A stretch of DNA of 33,997 nucleotides. It comes from an uncultured Flavobacteriales bacterium (GTDB taxonomy: Bacteria; Bacteroidota; Bacteroidia; Flavobacteriales; Flavobacteriaceae). The position numbers and the translations under genes are program-made. This document shows, piece by piece, positions 15,689-24,439 of the stretch (positions are counted from its first letter, which is position 1; every line of letters starts with the position of its first letter). The notes under the pieces were generated by a model that worked only from the letters and a program-made list of their open reading frames with translations, searched no databases and was not told the origin of the DNA. The stretch lies in the NCBI GenBank assembly GCA_913031385.1, contig CAJWCT010000007.1:1-33997 (forward strand). Direction: 5' to 3'.

Positions 15689-16006
15689 ATGGAAATATTT
15701 TGGGTAGTCCTTTTTGTAGATGTTATTTTTATTGGAGTAGCATATTTAGTAAATAAAGATAATGCTAAATATTTATTGGCGGGTTATAATACCATGTCAA
15801 TAGAAGAAAGAAAAAAGTTTGATTTAGAAAATTTTCTAATTTTTTGGAAAAAGTTTTTTGTGATACTTGCTTTTGCTTCTACTACAATTTTTGTAATCTC
15901 ATATCTGATGTTTACAGAATCAGTAACATTAATAATTTGGACAGTATGTTTAATTATTCCATGGCCAATATTTTTATACAAGGCTAATAAAGATTTTATA
16001 AAGTAG
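15689..16006 (+). CDS. DUF3784 family small membrane protein
   Basis: 105 residues: hydrophobic segments at about 3-20, 52-72 and 77-95 around a soluble stretch with the DUF3784 hallmark LLAGYNTMSIEERKKFD. Proteins of this family are small membrane proteins of unknown function found in Bacteroidota and Firmicutes. It begins two bases after the leuS stop, so it is co-transcribed, and its end lies four bases from the convergent saccharopine dehydrogenase gene. Confidence 0.78.
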   Translation: MEIFWVVLFVDVIFIGVAYLVNKDNAKYLLAGYNTMSIEERKKFDLENFLIFWKKFFVILAFASTTIFVISYLMFTESVTLIIWTVCLIIPWPIFLYKANKDFIK

Positions 16007-16010
16007 CTTT

Positions 16011-17357
16011 TTAAAGTTTAAATGGCACATGCTTTTCTTTAAATTTAATATTATATTCTTCTAGTTCTTTTAGAATTGGTATATATATCTCTTTAGAAAC
16101 AGGTAATTGAACTCCTGTAGATTTTATTTCCTTATTTAAGATACCTAAAGTTGCTATTGCTAGTGGCAGTCCAACTGTTTTTGCCATTGCTGTATATGTT
16201 TCATCTTCTCCAATGCTAACCATTGTTGAATCAATTTGATGAATTTTTTTATTTTTTTTATAACCAAGCTTATGGTACATAACAATCATGTCTTTATCAT
16301 TTTTTTCTAGTTGCCAGTTTTGCAATAAGATATACTCAAGTATTTGAGCTGGTGTTGCATTTTTTAAAGGAATTTTTTTTGTACTACTAAAAATATCTAA
16401 TTCTAGCAATTTATGCCATATCACATTTGTTTCATTAATCCCTAATTTATTCTTGATTCTTGATTCAATTGATTTAATTGAATTTGATGAAAGAAAATAA
16501 TCAACATAGTTACTATAACTCATCATATGTGAGTTTTGAATGGAGTAGCTATCATCTGTCATGCCAAGACTTACAAAAACATTCCAAGCGTTAGAAAATC
16601 CAGGCCTTCTAATCGTCCCTCTTAATATGGTACTGATATTATCTAGTTTGTATATACTTCTATATTTTAATGAATCTCTATTAGGATAAGCTTCAAAATT
16701 CCCATATCCATCAATTTCCAATAGCTCAGTATTCTTAAAGAGTTTACTATATGGAATTTGTTTCTGTTTATCTCTTTCAATAAATATTGCATCACCACCT
16801 TGCCCTGCTAAAACTACATTTCTAGGATTCCATGTGAATTTGTAATTCCATAAGTTATTGTCACTTTCAGGAGCAATTAATCCGCCTGTATAGGACTTGA
16901 ACATAACTAGCTCATTGCCCTCATCTTTAATCTTATCAATTATTTTCATGGCACTCATATGATCAATTCCTGGATCAACGCCAATCTCATTCATAAATAT
17001 TATTCCTAATCTTTTGACTTCATCATCAAGTTCATTCATTTGATCACTAATATAGGAGGCTGTTAAAAGACTTTTTTTGTGCTTTAAACATTCACTTGCA
17101 ACCAAAGGATGAAATCTTGCAGGTAGCATAGAAATAACAATATCAGATTGAAAAATCTGCTCACTGCTGTTTGTTTTATTTAAAATATCAAATTTGATTG
17201 CTCTAATATTTGTATAGCCAGTTGCTAATTTCTTTGCGTTATTTATATCTATGTCTCCAATGGTTAGAAATAAATTTTCTTTTGAAGATTTATGCATTAA
17301 ATATTTTACTATATAAGGTGTAGATTTTCCTGCTCCAATGATCAATATGTTTCTCAT
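16011..17357 (-). CDS. Saccharopine dehydrogenase family protein (glutamate-forming/LYS9-like)
   Basis: 448 residues. The N-terminal Rossmann fold has NILIIGAGKSTPYIVKYL; SDIVISMLPARFHPLVA and ASYISDQM form the NAD(P) domain edge; MNEIGVDPGIDHMSAM is a strong LYS9-type motif, followed by SYTGGLIAPESDNNLWNYKFTWNPRNVVLAGQGG from the catalytic domain (given here only as a location near 150-190). These enzymes interconvert saccharopine with aminoadipate semialdehyde plus glutamate. With no lysine-biosynthetic aminoadipate genes in view, lysine catabolism is the more likely role. Alternatively it may act on another amino-acid conjugate. Confidence 0.87.
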   Translation of the reverse strand: MRNILIIGAGKSTPYIVKYLMHKSSKENLFLTIGDIDINNAKKLATGYTNIRAIKFDILNKTNSSEQIFQSDIVISMLPARFHPLVASECLKHKKSLLTASYISDQMNELDDEVKRLGIIFMNEIGVDPGIDHMSAMKIIDKIKDEGNELVMFKSYTGGLIAPESDNNLWNYKFTWNPRNVVLAGQGGDAIFIERDKQKQIPYSKLFKNTELLEIDGYGNFEAYPNRDSLKYRSIYKLDNISTILRGTIRRPGFSNAWNVFVSLGMTDDSYSIQNSHMMSYSNYVDYFLSSNSIKSIESRIKNKLGINETNVIWHKLLELDIFSSTKKIPLKNATPAQILEYILLQNWQLEKNDKDMIVMYHKLGYKKNKKIHQIDSTMVSIGEDETYTAMAKTVGLPLAIATLGILNKEIKSTGVQLPVSKEIYIPILKELEEYNIKFKEKHVPFKL

Positions 17358-17464
17358 TTATTTTAAATAAAATATTAAGTAATATTACTAAAATAAAATT
17401 CTATTAATTAATAATTTTAGATTATTTTTACGAACTATTTATACAAATTTTAAAGTTATTTTCT

Positions 17465-19075
17465 ATGAATAGCAACTCTAATATTTCAAGAAATATTTCC
17501 TTAGATATTTATGGGATACATAAAGCAAAAATAAATTACAATCTTTCTGTATCGGATCTGTATGAAATATCAATTTCAAAAAAATTAGGACAACTTACCA
17601 ATGATGGAGTTCTATCAATAAATACTGGAAAATTCACAGGCAGATCACCGAAAGACAGATATATTGTTAAGGATGAGATAACTGAAGAAAAGGTTTGGTG
17701 GGGAGATATAAATATTCCAATAGATCAAACTTCATTTGAGAATTTATATAATAAGATAACAAAGCATCTATCAAACAAAGAGTTATACGTAAGGGATGCT
17801 TATGCATGCGCGAATAATGAATGCAAAATTAATATAAGAACTATTTGTGAAATTCCCTGGAGTGATATTTTTGTATATAATATGTTCCTTAGACCAGATA
17901 AGGCTTCAATTAAGGGTTTTAGGCCTGAATGGACCATAATTAATGCACCAAATTTCTATGCAGATCCATCAATTGACAATGTAAATGACAAAAATTTTGC
18001 AATAATTAACTTTACAAGTAAGGTTATAATTGTTGGAGGCACAGGCTATACAGGTGAAATAAAAAAAGGAATTTTTTCAGTTTTAAATTTTACTTTACCT
18101 ACATACAAAAATGTGTTGCCTATGCATTGTAGTGCAAATACTGGAAGTAATGGGGATACATCTATTTTCTTTGGCTTGTCTGGTACTGGAAAAACGACCT
18201 TATCTACGGATAGTAGTAGAAAACTTATTGGAGATGATGAGCATGGATGGAATTCGAAAAACCAAATTTTTAATTTTGAAGGAGGATGTTATGCCAAGGT
18301 TATAAATCTATCTAAAGATAAAGAGCCTGAGATATATGATGCAATCAAACCCGGAGCTCTACTAGAAAATGTAATTATAGATGATACGCGTACTGTTGAT
18401 TATAGTAACAAATCAATAACTCAAAATACAAGGGTTAGTTATCCAATACACTTTATTGAAAATATAATGACACCTTCACAAGGTGAAAATCCTAAAAATA
18501 TCTTTTTTTTAACAGCAGATGCTTTTGGAGTTTTACCCCCAATATCAAAATTAAATCCTGCTCAGTCTGCATATCACTTCATATCTGGATATACATCAAA
18601 AGTTGCAGGAACAGAAGCAGGTATTAATGAGCCTGAACCATCATTTTCTGCATGTTTTGGAGCTCCTTTTATGCCATTACATCCAACTATTTATGCAAAA
18701 ATGCTAATAAAGAAAATGAAAATGTCAAATGTAAATGTTTGGCTAGTAAATACTGGATGGACTGGGGGCCCATATGGTATAGGAAAAAGAATGAAATTAA
18801 AATATACAAGAGCAATGATCAATGCTGCAATGGATGGTGAATTAGACAAAATAAATAACAGGAATTATCATATTCATTCTGTTTTTAATGTTAAGCAGCC
18901 AAGAGAATGCCCAAATGTCCCTTCTAACATTTTGAGTCCTAGACAAACTTGGAATAATGATGAAGAATATTATAAAAAGGCATATATGTTATCCAACTAT
19001 TTTATCAAAAATTTTGAAAAATTTAAGAAATTTGCTGATAAATCAATTTTAGATGGCGCTCCAAATACTAAATAG
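17465..19075 (+). CDS. pckA: Phosphoenolpyruvate carboxykinase (ATP)
   Basis: 536 residues, standard for the ATP-dependent enzyme. Motifs: substrate loop TGRSPKDRYIV near 58-68, the kinase-1a P-loop GLSGTGKTTLS near 238-248, metal-binding DDEHGW (about 259-264), FEGGCYAK, and the adenine-binding region with RVSYP. It catalyses oxaloacetate + ATP to PEP + CO2 + ADP, the gateway of gluconeogenesis. It stands alone, divergent from the saccharopine dehydrogenase gene and convergent (11 bases apart) with the heme gene. No recognisable promoter element is visible in the 107-base upstream gap. Confidence 0.98.
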   Translation: MNSNSNISRNISLDIYGIHKAKINYNLSVSDLYEISISKKLGQLTNDGVLSINTGKFTGRSPKDRYIVKDEITEEKVWWGDINIPIDQTSFENLYNKITKHLSNKELYVRDAYACANNECKINIRTICEIPWSDIFVYNMFLRPDKASIKGFRPEWTIINAPNFYADPSIDNVNDKNFAIINFTSKVIIVGGTGYTGEIKKGIFSVLNFTLPTYKNVLPMHCSANTGSNGDTSIFFGLSGTGKTTLSTDSSRKLIGDDEHGWNSKNQIFNFEGGCYAKVINLSKDKEPEIYDAIKPGALLENVIIDDTRTVDYSNKSITQNTRVSYPIHFIENIMTPSQGENPKNIFFLTADAFGVLPPISKLNPAQSAYHFISGYTSKVAGTEAGINEPEPSFSACFGAPFMPLHPTIYAKMLIKKMKMSNVNVWLVNTGWTGGPYGIGKRMKLKYTRAMINAAMDGELDKINNRNYHIHSVFNVKQPRECPNVPSNILSPRQTWNNDEEYYKKAYMLSNYFIKNFEKFKKFADKSILDGAPNTK

Positions 19076-19086
19076 TTTTATATAGT

Positions 19087-19839
19087 CTATTTTTTGTTTG
19101 ATTTAGAAATATAATTATCTAAAGCCATTGTCATAGAAGGAAATTTTGGAGAAGGAGCATAGATATCTACATTAAGACCTTTCTCTTCTACAGCTTTCTT
19201 TGTTATTGAACCAAAAACTGCAATTTTTGTTCCATTTTGTTTAAATTCTGGAAAGTTTTGAAATAGAGATTCAATTCCTGATGGACTAAAGAAAACTAAG
19301 ATATCATATGTGACATCTGCTAATTGAGTTAGATCGCTTATTACCGTTTTATAAAATACACATCTTTTCCATTTTATATCAAGACTATCAAGAAGTTCAG
19401 GAACTTTAGGTTTTAGCTTATCTGTTGTAGGTAGTAAAAAATTTTCATCTTTATTATGCTTTGATATTATGGGACATAGTTCTTTAAATGATCTTTTACC
19501 AACATATATTTTTCTTTTTCTATAAACAACATATTTTTGAAGGTAGAAAGCTACAGCTTCTGATTGACAAAAATATTTCATAGAATCAGGAACTTTAAAC
19601 CTCATTCTCTCACATACTCTAAAATAATGGTCAACTGCGTATCTGCTTGTTAATATTATAGATGAAAATTTAGATAAATCAACTTTTTGTAATCTGATTT
19701 CTTTAAGAGTTGCTCCTTTTACATGAATAAAGGGAATGAAATCAATTTTTAATTTCCTTTTTTTCTGAAGATCAAAATATGGTGAATTTACCAATGTTGG
19801 TTTAGGTTGTGAAACTAAAACTGTTTTTATCTTTGCCAT
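19087..19839 (-). CDS. hemD: Uroporphyrinogen-III synthase family protein
   Basis: 250 residues with the two-lobe HemD pattern: KTVLVSQPKP at the N-terminus, IILTSRYAVDHYF (about 60-72), then KWKRCVFYKT, DILVFFSPSGIESLFQNF and IAVFGSITKKAVEEKGL in the second lobe. HemD enzymes close hydroxymethylbilane to uroporphyrinogen III in tetrapyrrole synthesis. Sequence conservation in this family is low, and Bacteroidota often carry more than one homologue, so the catalytic assignment is probable rather than certain. It is co-transcribed with the DUF4271 gene upstream (22-base gap), a pairing I recall as common in Flavobacteriia. Confidence 0.82.
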   Translation of the reverse strand: MAKIKTVLVSQPKPTLVNSPYFDLQKKRKLKIDFIPFIHVKGATLKEIRLQKVDLSKFSSIILTSRYAVDHYFRVCERMRFKVPDSMKYFCQSEAVAFYLQKYVVYRKRKIYVGKRSFKELCPIISKHNKDENFLLPTTDKLKPKVPELLDSLDIKWKRCVFYKTVISDLTQLADVTYDILVFFSPSGIESLFQNFPEFKQNGTKIAVFGSITKKAVEEKGLNVDIYAPSPKFPSMTMALDNYISKSNKK

Positions 19840-19861
19840 CTTTTAATAACTAATATCTTCC

Positions 19862-20512
19862 CTACATAGAAAGAAAAAAATTATACAATAATAGATATGG
19901 TATAATTTCGAGTGTGCAAAGATACAAAATAAAATAAAACCAACTTTTTTTGATTGTTTTTTGGTGTAATATGAATGAATTTACATAAGCAGTTAATTTT
20001 AGTAATAATATGATATAAATGAAGATAAATAAGATATTTATACTTGGATTAAAAAAATATAATATTAGAACATTAATTGGGAGAATAATTAGTCCAATCA
20101 GGCTATTGTAGTTAATTTTTTCATTTAAATATAGGTTAGTTAACCATTGGATATTAAAAACCCACGAAATTACGATTTCAGTTAAATTTTTTAGTACCAA
20201 AAATGTTATTATAATTTGAATTATATCTATAAATTCCAGAAAATTAAATGATAATCTATTTCCATTGTATATTATATTATATATAAGGACAAATAAACCA
20301 AGTGAAACAATAAAGTTTATTTGTAAAAAGTAGTCAAATAGGTAGTATGTTATCTTTTCATACTTATATTTTTTTAAATAGGAACTATTCCAAAAGATTT
20401 TAAGAAGGGAATTAAATTTTTTATGATTATTATATTTAATTAGTGTTATTATAACTATAAGTGAAAGTATAATGACTGTAAATGCGTCTTTTAACAATAT
20501 ATCTCTGATCAT
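19862..20512 (-). CDS. DUF4271 integral membrane protein
   Basis: 216 residues with about five to six hydrophobic segments, rich in Ile, Leu, Phe and Tyr. A short charged segment (about 28-55) follows the first one and carries FNSLLKIFWNSSYLKKY. This fits DUF4271, a Bacteroidota family of unknown function usually found directly upstream of the uroporphyrinogen-III synthase homologue, as here. Its divergent neighbour is the GT2 gene. The assignment rests on the membrane pattern and gene context more than on a strong motif. Confidence 0.72.
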   Translation of the reverse strand: MIRDILLKDAFTVIILSLIVIITLIKYNNHKKFNSLLKIFWNSSYLKKYKYEKITYYLFDYFLQINFIVSLGLFVLIYNIIYNGNRLSFNFLEFIDIIQIIITFLVLKNLTEIVISWVFNIQWLTNLYLNEKINYNSLIGLIILPINVLILYFFNPSINILFIFIYIILLLKLTAYVNSFILHQKTIKKSWFYFILYLCTLEIIPYLLLYNFFLSM

Positions 20513-20562
20513 AACGGCTAAATTATAGATAATAAATTATAAACTTTATCGTACAAATATTA

Positions 20563-20570
20563 TATTTTTG
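20563..20570 (+). promoter_or_regulatory. Candidate -7 element of the GT2-dihydroorotase operon
   Basis: TATTTTTG followed by C fits TAnnTTTG and lies 17 bases before the ATG at 20588. No TTG is found 19-21 bases upstream, so confidence is low. Confidence 0.33.
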
Positions 20571-20587
20571 CTTAAAAGATAAAATTA

Positions 20588-21325
20588 ATGAATGATGTAT
20601 TGATAATAATACCAACTTATAATGAGATTGAAAACATTGATAAAATAATTAAATCGATATTTGACCTGTATAATGGTGTAAATATTCTTGTAGTTGACGA
20701 CAATTCCCCTGATCATACATCATCCAAAGTAATAGAGCTTCAAGCCATATATAAGCAACAATTATATCTTCAAATTAGAAAAGGAAAATCTGGGCTAGGG
20801 CCTGCATATATTCATGGATTTAAATGGGCTATAAAAAAAGATTATAATTTCATTTTTGAAATGGATGCCGATTTTTCTCATGACCCCCGTGACATTAAAG
20901 TTCTTTATAATAAGTGTAAGGAAGGATTAGCAGATATATGTATTGGGTCTAGATATAAAGAAGGAATTAATGTTGTAAATTGGCCTTTAGGAAGAATAGC
21001 GCTATCCTTATTTGCTTCATACTATGTTAGATTTTTTACGGGAATGAATATTAAAGATCCAACTTCAGGGTTTATATGTTATAAAAGGAATGTAATTGAG
21101 AAAATTAATTTAGATATGATTAAATTTATTGGATATGCTTTTCAAATTGAAATGAAATACAAATCTTATCTAAGTAAATTTAAAATTCTTGAGATTCCTA
21201 TAGTATTTACAGATAGAAAATATGGTAAATCTAAGCTAGACGCTTCTATAATTAATGAAGCAGTTTTCGGAGTTATTTACATGAGAATTAAAAGTTTTTT
21301 CTCTACAGATTATTATGAAAAATAG
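20588..21325 (+). CDS. Polyprenol-phosphate mannose synthase-like glycosyltransferase (GT2)
   Basis: 245 residues with the soluble Dpm1-type GT2 fold. VLIIIPTYNEIENI is at the N-terminus, then VVDDNSPDHTS, GLGPAYIHGFKWA, and the metal-binding EMDADFSHDP (DxD); IGSRYKEG and DPTSGFICYKR follow. There is no C-terminal membrane domain. Enzymes of this type transfer mannose (or another hexose) from GDP-sugar to a polyprenyl phosphate at the inner membrane, feeding protein or lipid glycosylation. The end overlaps the dihydroorotase start by 11 bases, so the genes are translationally coupled. Confidence 0.92.
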   Translation: MNDVLIIIPTYNEIENIDKIIKSIFDLYNGVNILVVDDNSPDHTSSKVIELQAIYKQQLYLQIRKGKSGLGPAYIHGFKWAIKKDYNFIFEMDADFSHDPRDIKVLYNKCKEGLADICIGSRYKEGINVVNWPLGRIALSLFASYYVRFFTGMNIKDPTSGFICYKRNVIEKINLDMIKFIGYAFQIEMKYKSYLSKFKILEIPIVFTDRKYGKSKLDASIINEAVFGVIYMRIKSFFSTDYYEK

Positions 21326-22658
21326 TATATTAATCAAAAATGGAAGAATAATTAATGAAGGCAAAATATATCGGTCAGATATATATATTGAAGATGAAAT
21401 AATTAAAGAAATATCTCCCTCCATTAGCCCGAAATTATCAGATACTATAACTATAGATGCTGAGAATAACTATGTTATCCCTGGACTAATAGATGATCAG
21501 GTCCATTTTAGGGAACCTGGGTTAACACATAAGGGTGATATTTACACGGAATCTAGAGCGGCAGTTGCAGGAGGAATAACTTCATTTTTGGAAATGCCTA
21601 ATACAATACCCCAAACCATAACTCAAGATAAATTAAAGGAGAAATTCACAATTGCATCAAAAAAATCAATTGCAAACTATTCTTTTATGTTTGGGGGAAC
21701 CAATGATAATATTAATGAAATATTAGAATTAGATTTTAAGGAAGTCCCAGCATTAAAAATATTTCTAGGATCATCTACTGGTAATATGCTCTTAGATAAT
21801 CTTGATGCATTGGAGGAAATATTTCTAAAATGCAATTTGCCAATTGCTGTTCATTGTGAGGATGAAAATACAATAAGAGAAAATCTCAAACTATATACTG
21901 ACATATACGGAGAAAATATTCCAATAAAATTTCATTCAAAAATTAGGAATGAGGAGGCTTGTTATCTTTCTTCATCCATGGCAATTGATTTGGCTAAAAA
22001 AACAGGTGCTAGATTGCATGTATTCCATCTTTCAACTAAAAAAGAAACTGATTTATTTTCAAATTCTATTGATTTAAAGGATAAAAAAATAACTGCTGAG
22101 GTATGTGTTCACCATTTAACTTTCAGTGAAGATGATTATGAAAAATATGGAACTAGAATCAAATGGAACCCTTCTATTAAGTCCTTAGTTGATCAAGATG
22201 GCTTGTGGGATGCTTTAAATGATGATAGAATAGATATTATTGCATCAGATCATGCACCACATACATATCAGGAAAAAAGCAATGAATATCTTAATTGCCC
22301 TTCTGGGGCCCCATTAGTACAACATTCTTTTGTTGCTATGTTAGAGGGGTATCATAATAATAAAATAAAATTGGAAAAAATTGTACAAAAAATGTGTCAT
22401 AATCCTGCTATTTTGTATGAAATAGAAAAAAGAGGCTTTATTAAAGAAGGATATTATGCAGATATAGTTATTTTCAGTCCAAATAATCCATGGACTGTTA
22501 ATAAGGGAAATATTTTATACAAATGCGGATGGTCTCCTTTTGAAGGAAATACATTTAGGTCTAGAATATCTCATACAATAGTTAATGGAAATATAGTTTA
22601 TAATAATGATAAGATATTTGATAATAAATTAGGTAAAAAGTTAATATTTAATAGATGA
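21315..22658 (+). CDS. pyrC: Dihydroorotase (Bacteroidota type, QxH variant)
   Basis: 447 residues of the amidohydrolase superfamily; closes carbamoyl aspartate to dihydroorotate in pyrimidine synthesis. Visible features: IDDQVHFREPGLTHKGD (59-75), GGTNDN, LKIFLGSSTGN (lysine expected to be carbamylated), VHCED, HVFHLST, VHHLTF and SDHAPH with the catalytic Asp. The usual first metal-binding motif HxH reads Q62-V-H64, a change I recall also in the Porphyromonas gingivalis dihydroorotase, so it is a lineage feature, not damage. It overlaps the GT2 gene by 11 bases upstream and the lipoprotein gene by the ATGA junction downstream. Confidence 0.94.
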   Translation: MKNSILIKNGRIINEGKIYRSDIYIEDEIIKEISPSISPKLSDTITIDAENNYVIPGLIDDQVHFREPGLTHKGDIYTESRAAVAGGITSFLEMPNTIPQTITQDKLKEKFTIASKKSIANYSFMFGGTNDNINEILELDFKEVPALKIFLGSSTGNMLLDNLDALEEIFLKCNLPIAVHCEDENTIRENLKLYTDIYGENIPIKFHSKIRNEEACYLSSSMAIDLAKKTGARLHVFHLSTKKETDLFSNSIDLKDKKITAEVCVHHLTFSEDDYEKYGTRIKWNPSIKSLVDQDGLWDALNDDRIDIIASDHAPHTYQEKSNEYLNCPSGAPLVQHSFVAMLEGYHNNKIKLEKIVQKMCHNPAILYEIEKRGFIKEGYYADIVIFSPNNPWTVNKGNILYKCGWSPFEGNTFRSRISHTIVNGNIVYNNDKIFDNKLGKKLIFNR

Positions 22659-23110
22659 AAAAAATATTTTTTGTAATTGTTATTTTATTTGGTTGTAATA
22701 AAAATATTCAAAAAACACCTATGCCAGATAACTTAATATCTGAAGAAAAAATGGTTGATGTTATTTATGAAATGACTTTAATAACTGTTTCTAAGGGGGT
22801 TAACAGAAGAATTCTAGAGAATAGTGGGGTTATTCCGGAAAAATACATTTTTGAAAAATATAATATAGACAGCTTACAATTTGCTTTGAGTAATGAGTTT
22901 TATTCAAATGACTTAAATAGGTATTTAGATATTTATAATAGAGTTAAGGCGAAGCTTCAGGAAAATAAACAGATAATTATAGATAGTATTGAGAATTACA
23001 AAAAGGATAGAGCTAAAAGAAGTTTAGAAATTGTAAAGAGAGAAAGATCAAGTACAATAGACAGTATTAAAATGAAAAGATCAAGGATGCCCTTGAAAAC
23101 AAATGATTAA
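22655..23110 (+). CDS. DUF4296 lipoprotein
   Basis: 151 residues. Signal peptide with lipobox MKKIFFVIVILFGC (Cys 14), so it is lipid-anchored. The body has the DUF4296 pattern: MPDNLISEEKMVDVIYEMTL, the YIFEKYNIDSLQF segment and FYSNDLNRYLDIYNRVKAKL. A Lys/Arg-rich, helical C-terminal tail (about 120-151) follows. Its start overlaps the dihydroorotase stop as ATGA. As far as I recall, it accompanies dihydroorotase in many Flavobacteriia. Function unknown. Confidence 0.85.
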   Translation: MKKIFFVIVILFGCNKNIQKTPMPDNLISEEKMVDVIYEMTLITVSKGVNRRILENSGVIPEKYIFEKYNIDSLQFALSNEFYSNDLNRYLDIYNRVKAKLQENKQIIIDSIENYKKDRAKRSLEIVKRERSSTIDSIKMKRSRMPLKTND

Positions 23111-23123
23111 TCAATTACCTTTG
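23093..23123 (+). promoter_or_regulatory. Promoter of tyrS inside the end of the DUF4296 gene
   Basis: TTG at 23093-23095, a 20-base spacer, then TACCTTTG at 23116-23123. Both elements fit the Bacteroidota consensus, with the spacing one base over the optimum. Transcription would begin near 23128, giving an 11-base leader before the tyrS ATG at 23139. Confidence 0.55.
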
Positions 23124-23138
23124 ATTATATTTAATTAA

Positions 23139-24437
23139 ATGAAATCAAATAATTTTATTGATGAAATTAAATGGAGAGGCATGATTCATGATATCATGCC
23201 CGGTTTTGAGGATTTCTTGAAAGGGAACATAAGATCTGCTTATATTGGTTTTGATCCCACTTCAAATTCACTACATATAGGGCACTTAGTTCCAATAATG
23301 TTATTAGCACATTTTCAAAGATCTGGTCATCGCCCAATTGCATTAGTAGGGGGTGCAACAGGAATGATTGGTGATCCTTCTGGAAAATCATCAGAGAGAA
23401 ATTTACTTGATGAAGCAATTTTGAAAACTAACCAAAAACAAATTAAGGATCAGTTAGCTCATTTTTTAGATTTTGATGAGTCTAAATCTAATGCCGCATT
23501 ATTGTTAAATAATTTAGAATGGATGAAAGGATTAACATTCCTAGATTTTATTCGCGATGTAGGCAAGCATATGACGGTTAATTATATGATGTCAAAAGAT
23601 TCTGTGAAAAATAGAATCTCTAATGATGAAGCTGAAGGAATGAGTTTTACTGAGTTTTCTTATCAGTTGGTCCAAGGATATGATTTTCTTTATTTGTACA
23701 AGAATTTTGATTGCTCCATTCAAATGGGAGGAAGTGATCAATGGGGAAATATTACTAGTGGAGCTGAGCTAATAAGAAGAATGGATAATGGAAAAGGCTA
23801 TGCCTTAACTTGCCCATTAATTACAAAATCTGATGGCAGTAAGTTTGGCAAAACACAACAGGGGAATATTTGGCTTGATCCCAAGAAAACTTCTGTTTTT
23901 AAATTTTATCAATATTGGTTGAACACCTCAGATGAAGATGCTGAAAAGCATATAAAAATATTTACATTTTTGACTGAAGAAGAAATAAAAAAAATAGCCT
24001 CAGAACATAAGAAGGCCCCACATTTAAGAGTTCTTCAGAAGACACTCTCTAAAGAAATTACCTCGATTGTACATTCTGACGAGGCATATGAAAATGCTCT
24101 AAAGGCTTCAAATATATTGTTCAGCAATAATTTTAAGGAGGATATTGAGGCTATAGATGAATCAATTTTTCTTGAAATATTCGAAGGGGTTCCGCAATAT
24201 GAAATAGAATCATCTATAATTAATAAAGGTTTAGATATGATCTCAGCCTTATCTAATACTACAAATTTTCTTCAATCTAATTCAGAAGCTAGGAGAGCTT
24301 TAAGAGAAAACTCAATTTCAATCAATAAGAATAAAGTAAATGAGGACTATCTAATTGATAAAAAGGACTTAATAAGTAATAAATACATAATATTAAATAA
24401 GGGGAAAAGAAATACTTATATTATCAAAGTAGTATAG
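23139..24437 (+). CDS. tyrS: Tyrosyl-tRNA synthetase
   Basis: 432 residues with class Ic features: SLHIGHLVPIM (HIGH at 46-49), GGATGMIGDPSGKSSER, YQLVQGYDFLYLY, QMGGSDQWGNI (tyrosine/ATP site) and the bacterial KMSKS equivalent KFGKT near residue 237. The C-terminal S4-like RNA-binding domain starts at about 365 (SEARRALRENSISINKNKV). It charges tRNA-Tyr. It is 28 bases after the DUF4296 gene with its own promoter, and its stop lies two bases from the convergent LuxE-like gene. Confidence 0.98.
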   Translation: MKSNNFIDEIKWRGMIHDIMPGFEDFLKGNIRSAYIGFDPTSNSLHIGHLVPIMLLAHFQRSGHRPIALVGGATGMIGDPSGKSSERNLLDEAILKTNQKQIKDQLAHFLDFDESKSNAALLLNNLEWMKGLTFLDFIRDVGKHMTVNYMMSKDSVKNRISNDEAEGMSFTEFSYQLVQGYDFLYLYKNFDCSIQMGGSDQWGNITSGAELIRRMDNGKGYALTCPLITKSDGSKFGKTQQGNIWLDPKKTSVFKFYQYWLNTSDEDAEKHIKIFTFLTEEEIKKIASEHKKAPHLRVLQKTLSKEITSIVHSDEAYENALKASNILFSNNFKEDIEAIDESIFLEIFEGVPQYEIESSIINKGLDMISALSNTTNFLQSNSEARRALRENSISINKNKVNEDYLIDKKDLISNKYIILNKGKRNTYIIKVV

Positions 24438-24439
24438 AT

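Noticed and set aside
17358-17464. Repeated AATATT motifs between divergent saccharopine dehydrogenase and pckA genes
   Set aside because: The motif is self-complementary and frequent in AT-rich spacers; no consensus promoter element or extended symmetry accompanies it.
19066-19096. Possible bidirectional terminator between pckA and the hemD-like gene
   Set aside because: Only a 6-bp A/T-dominated stem (AAATAG with CTATTT) with an 11-base loop; expected by chance in this composition.
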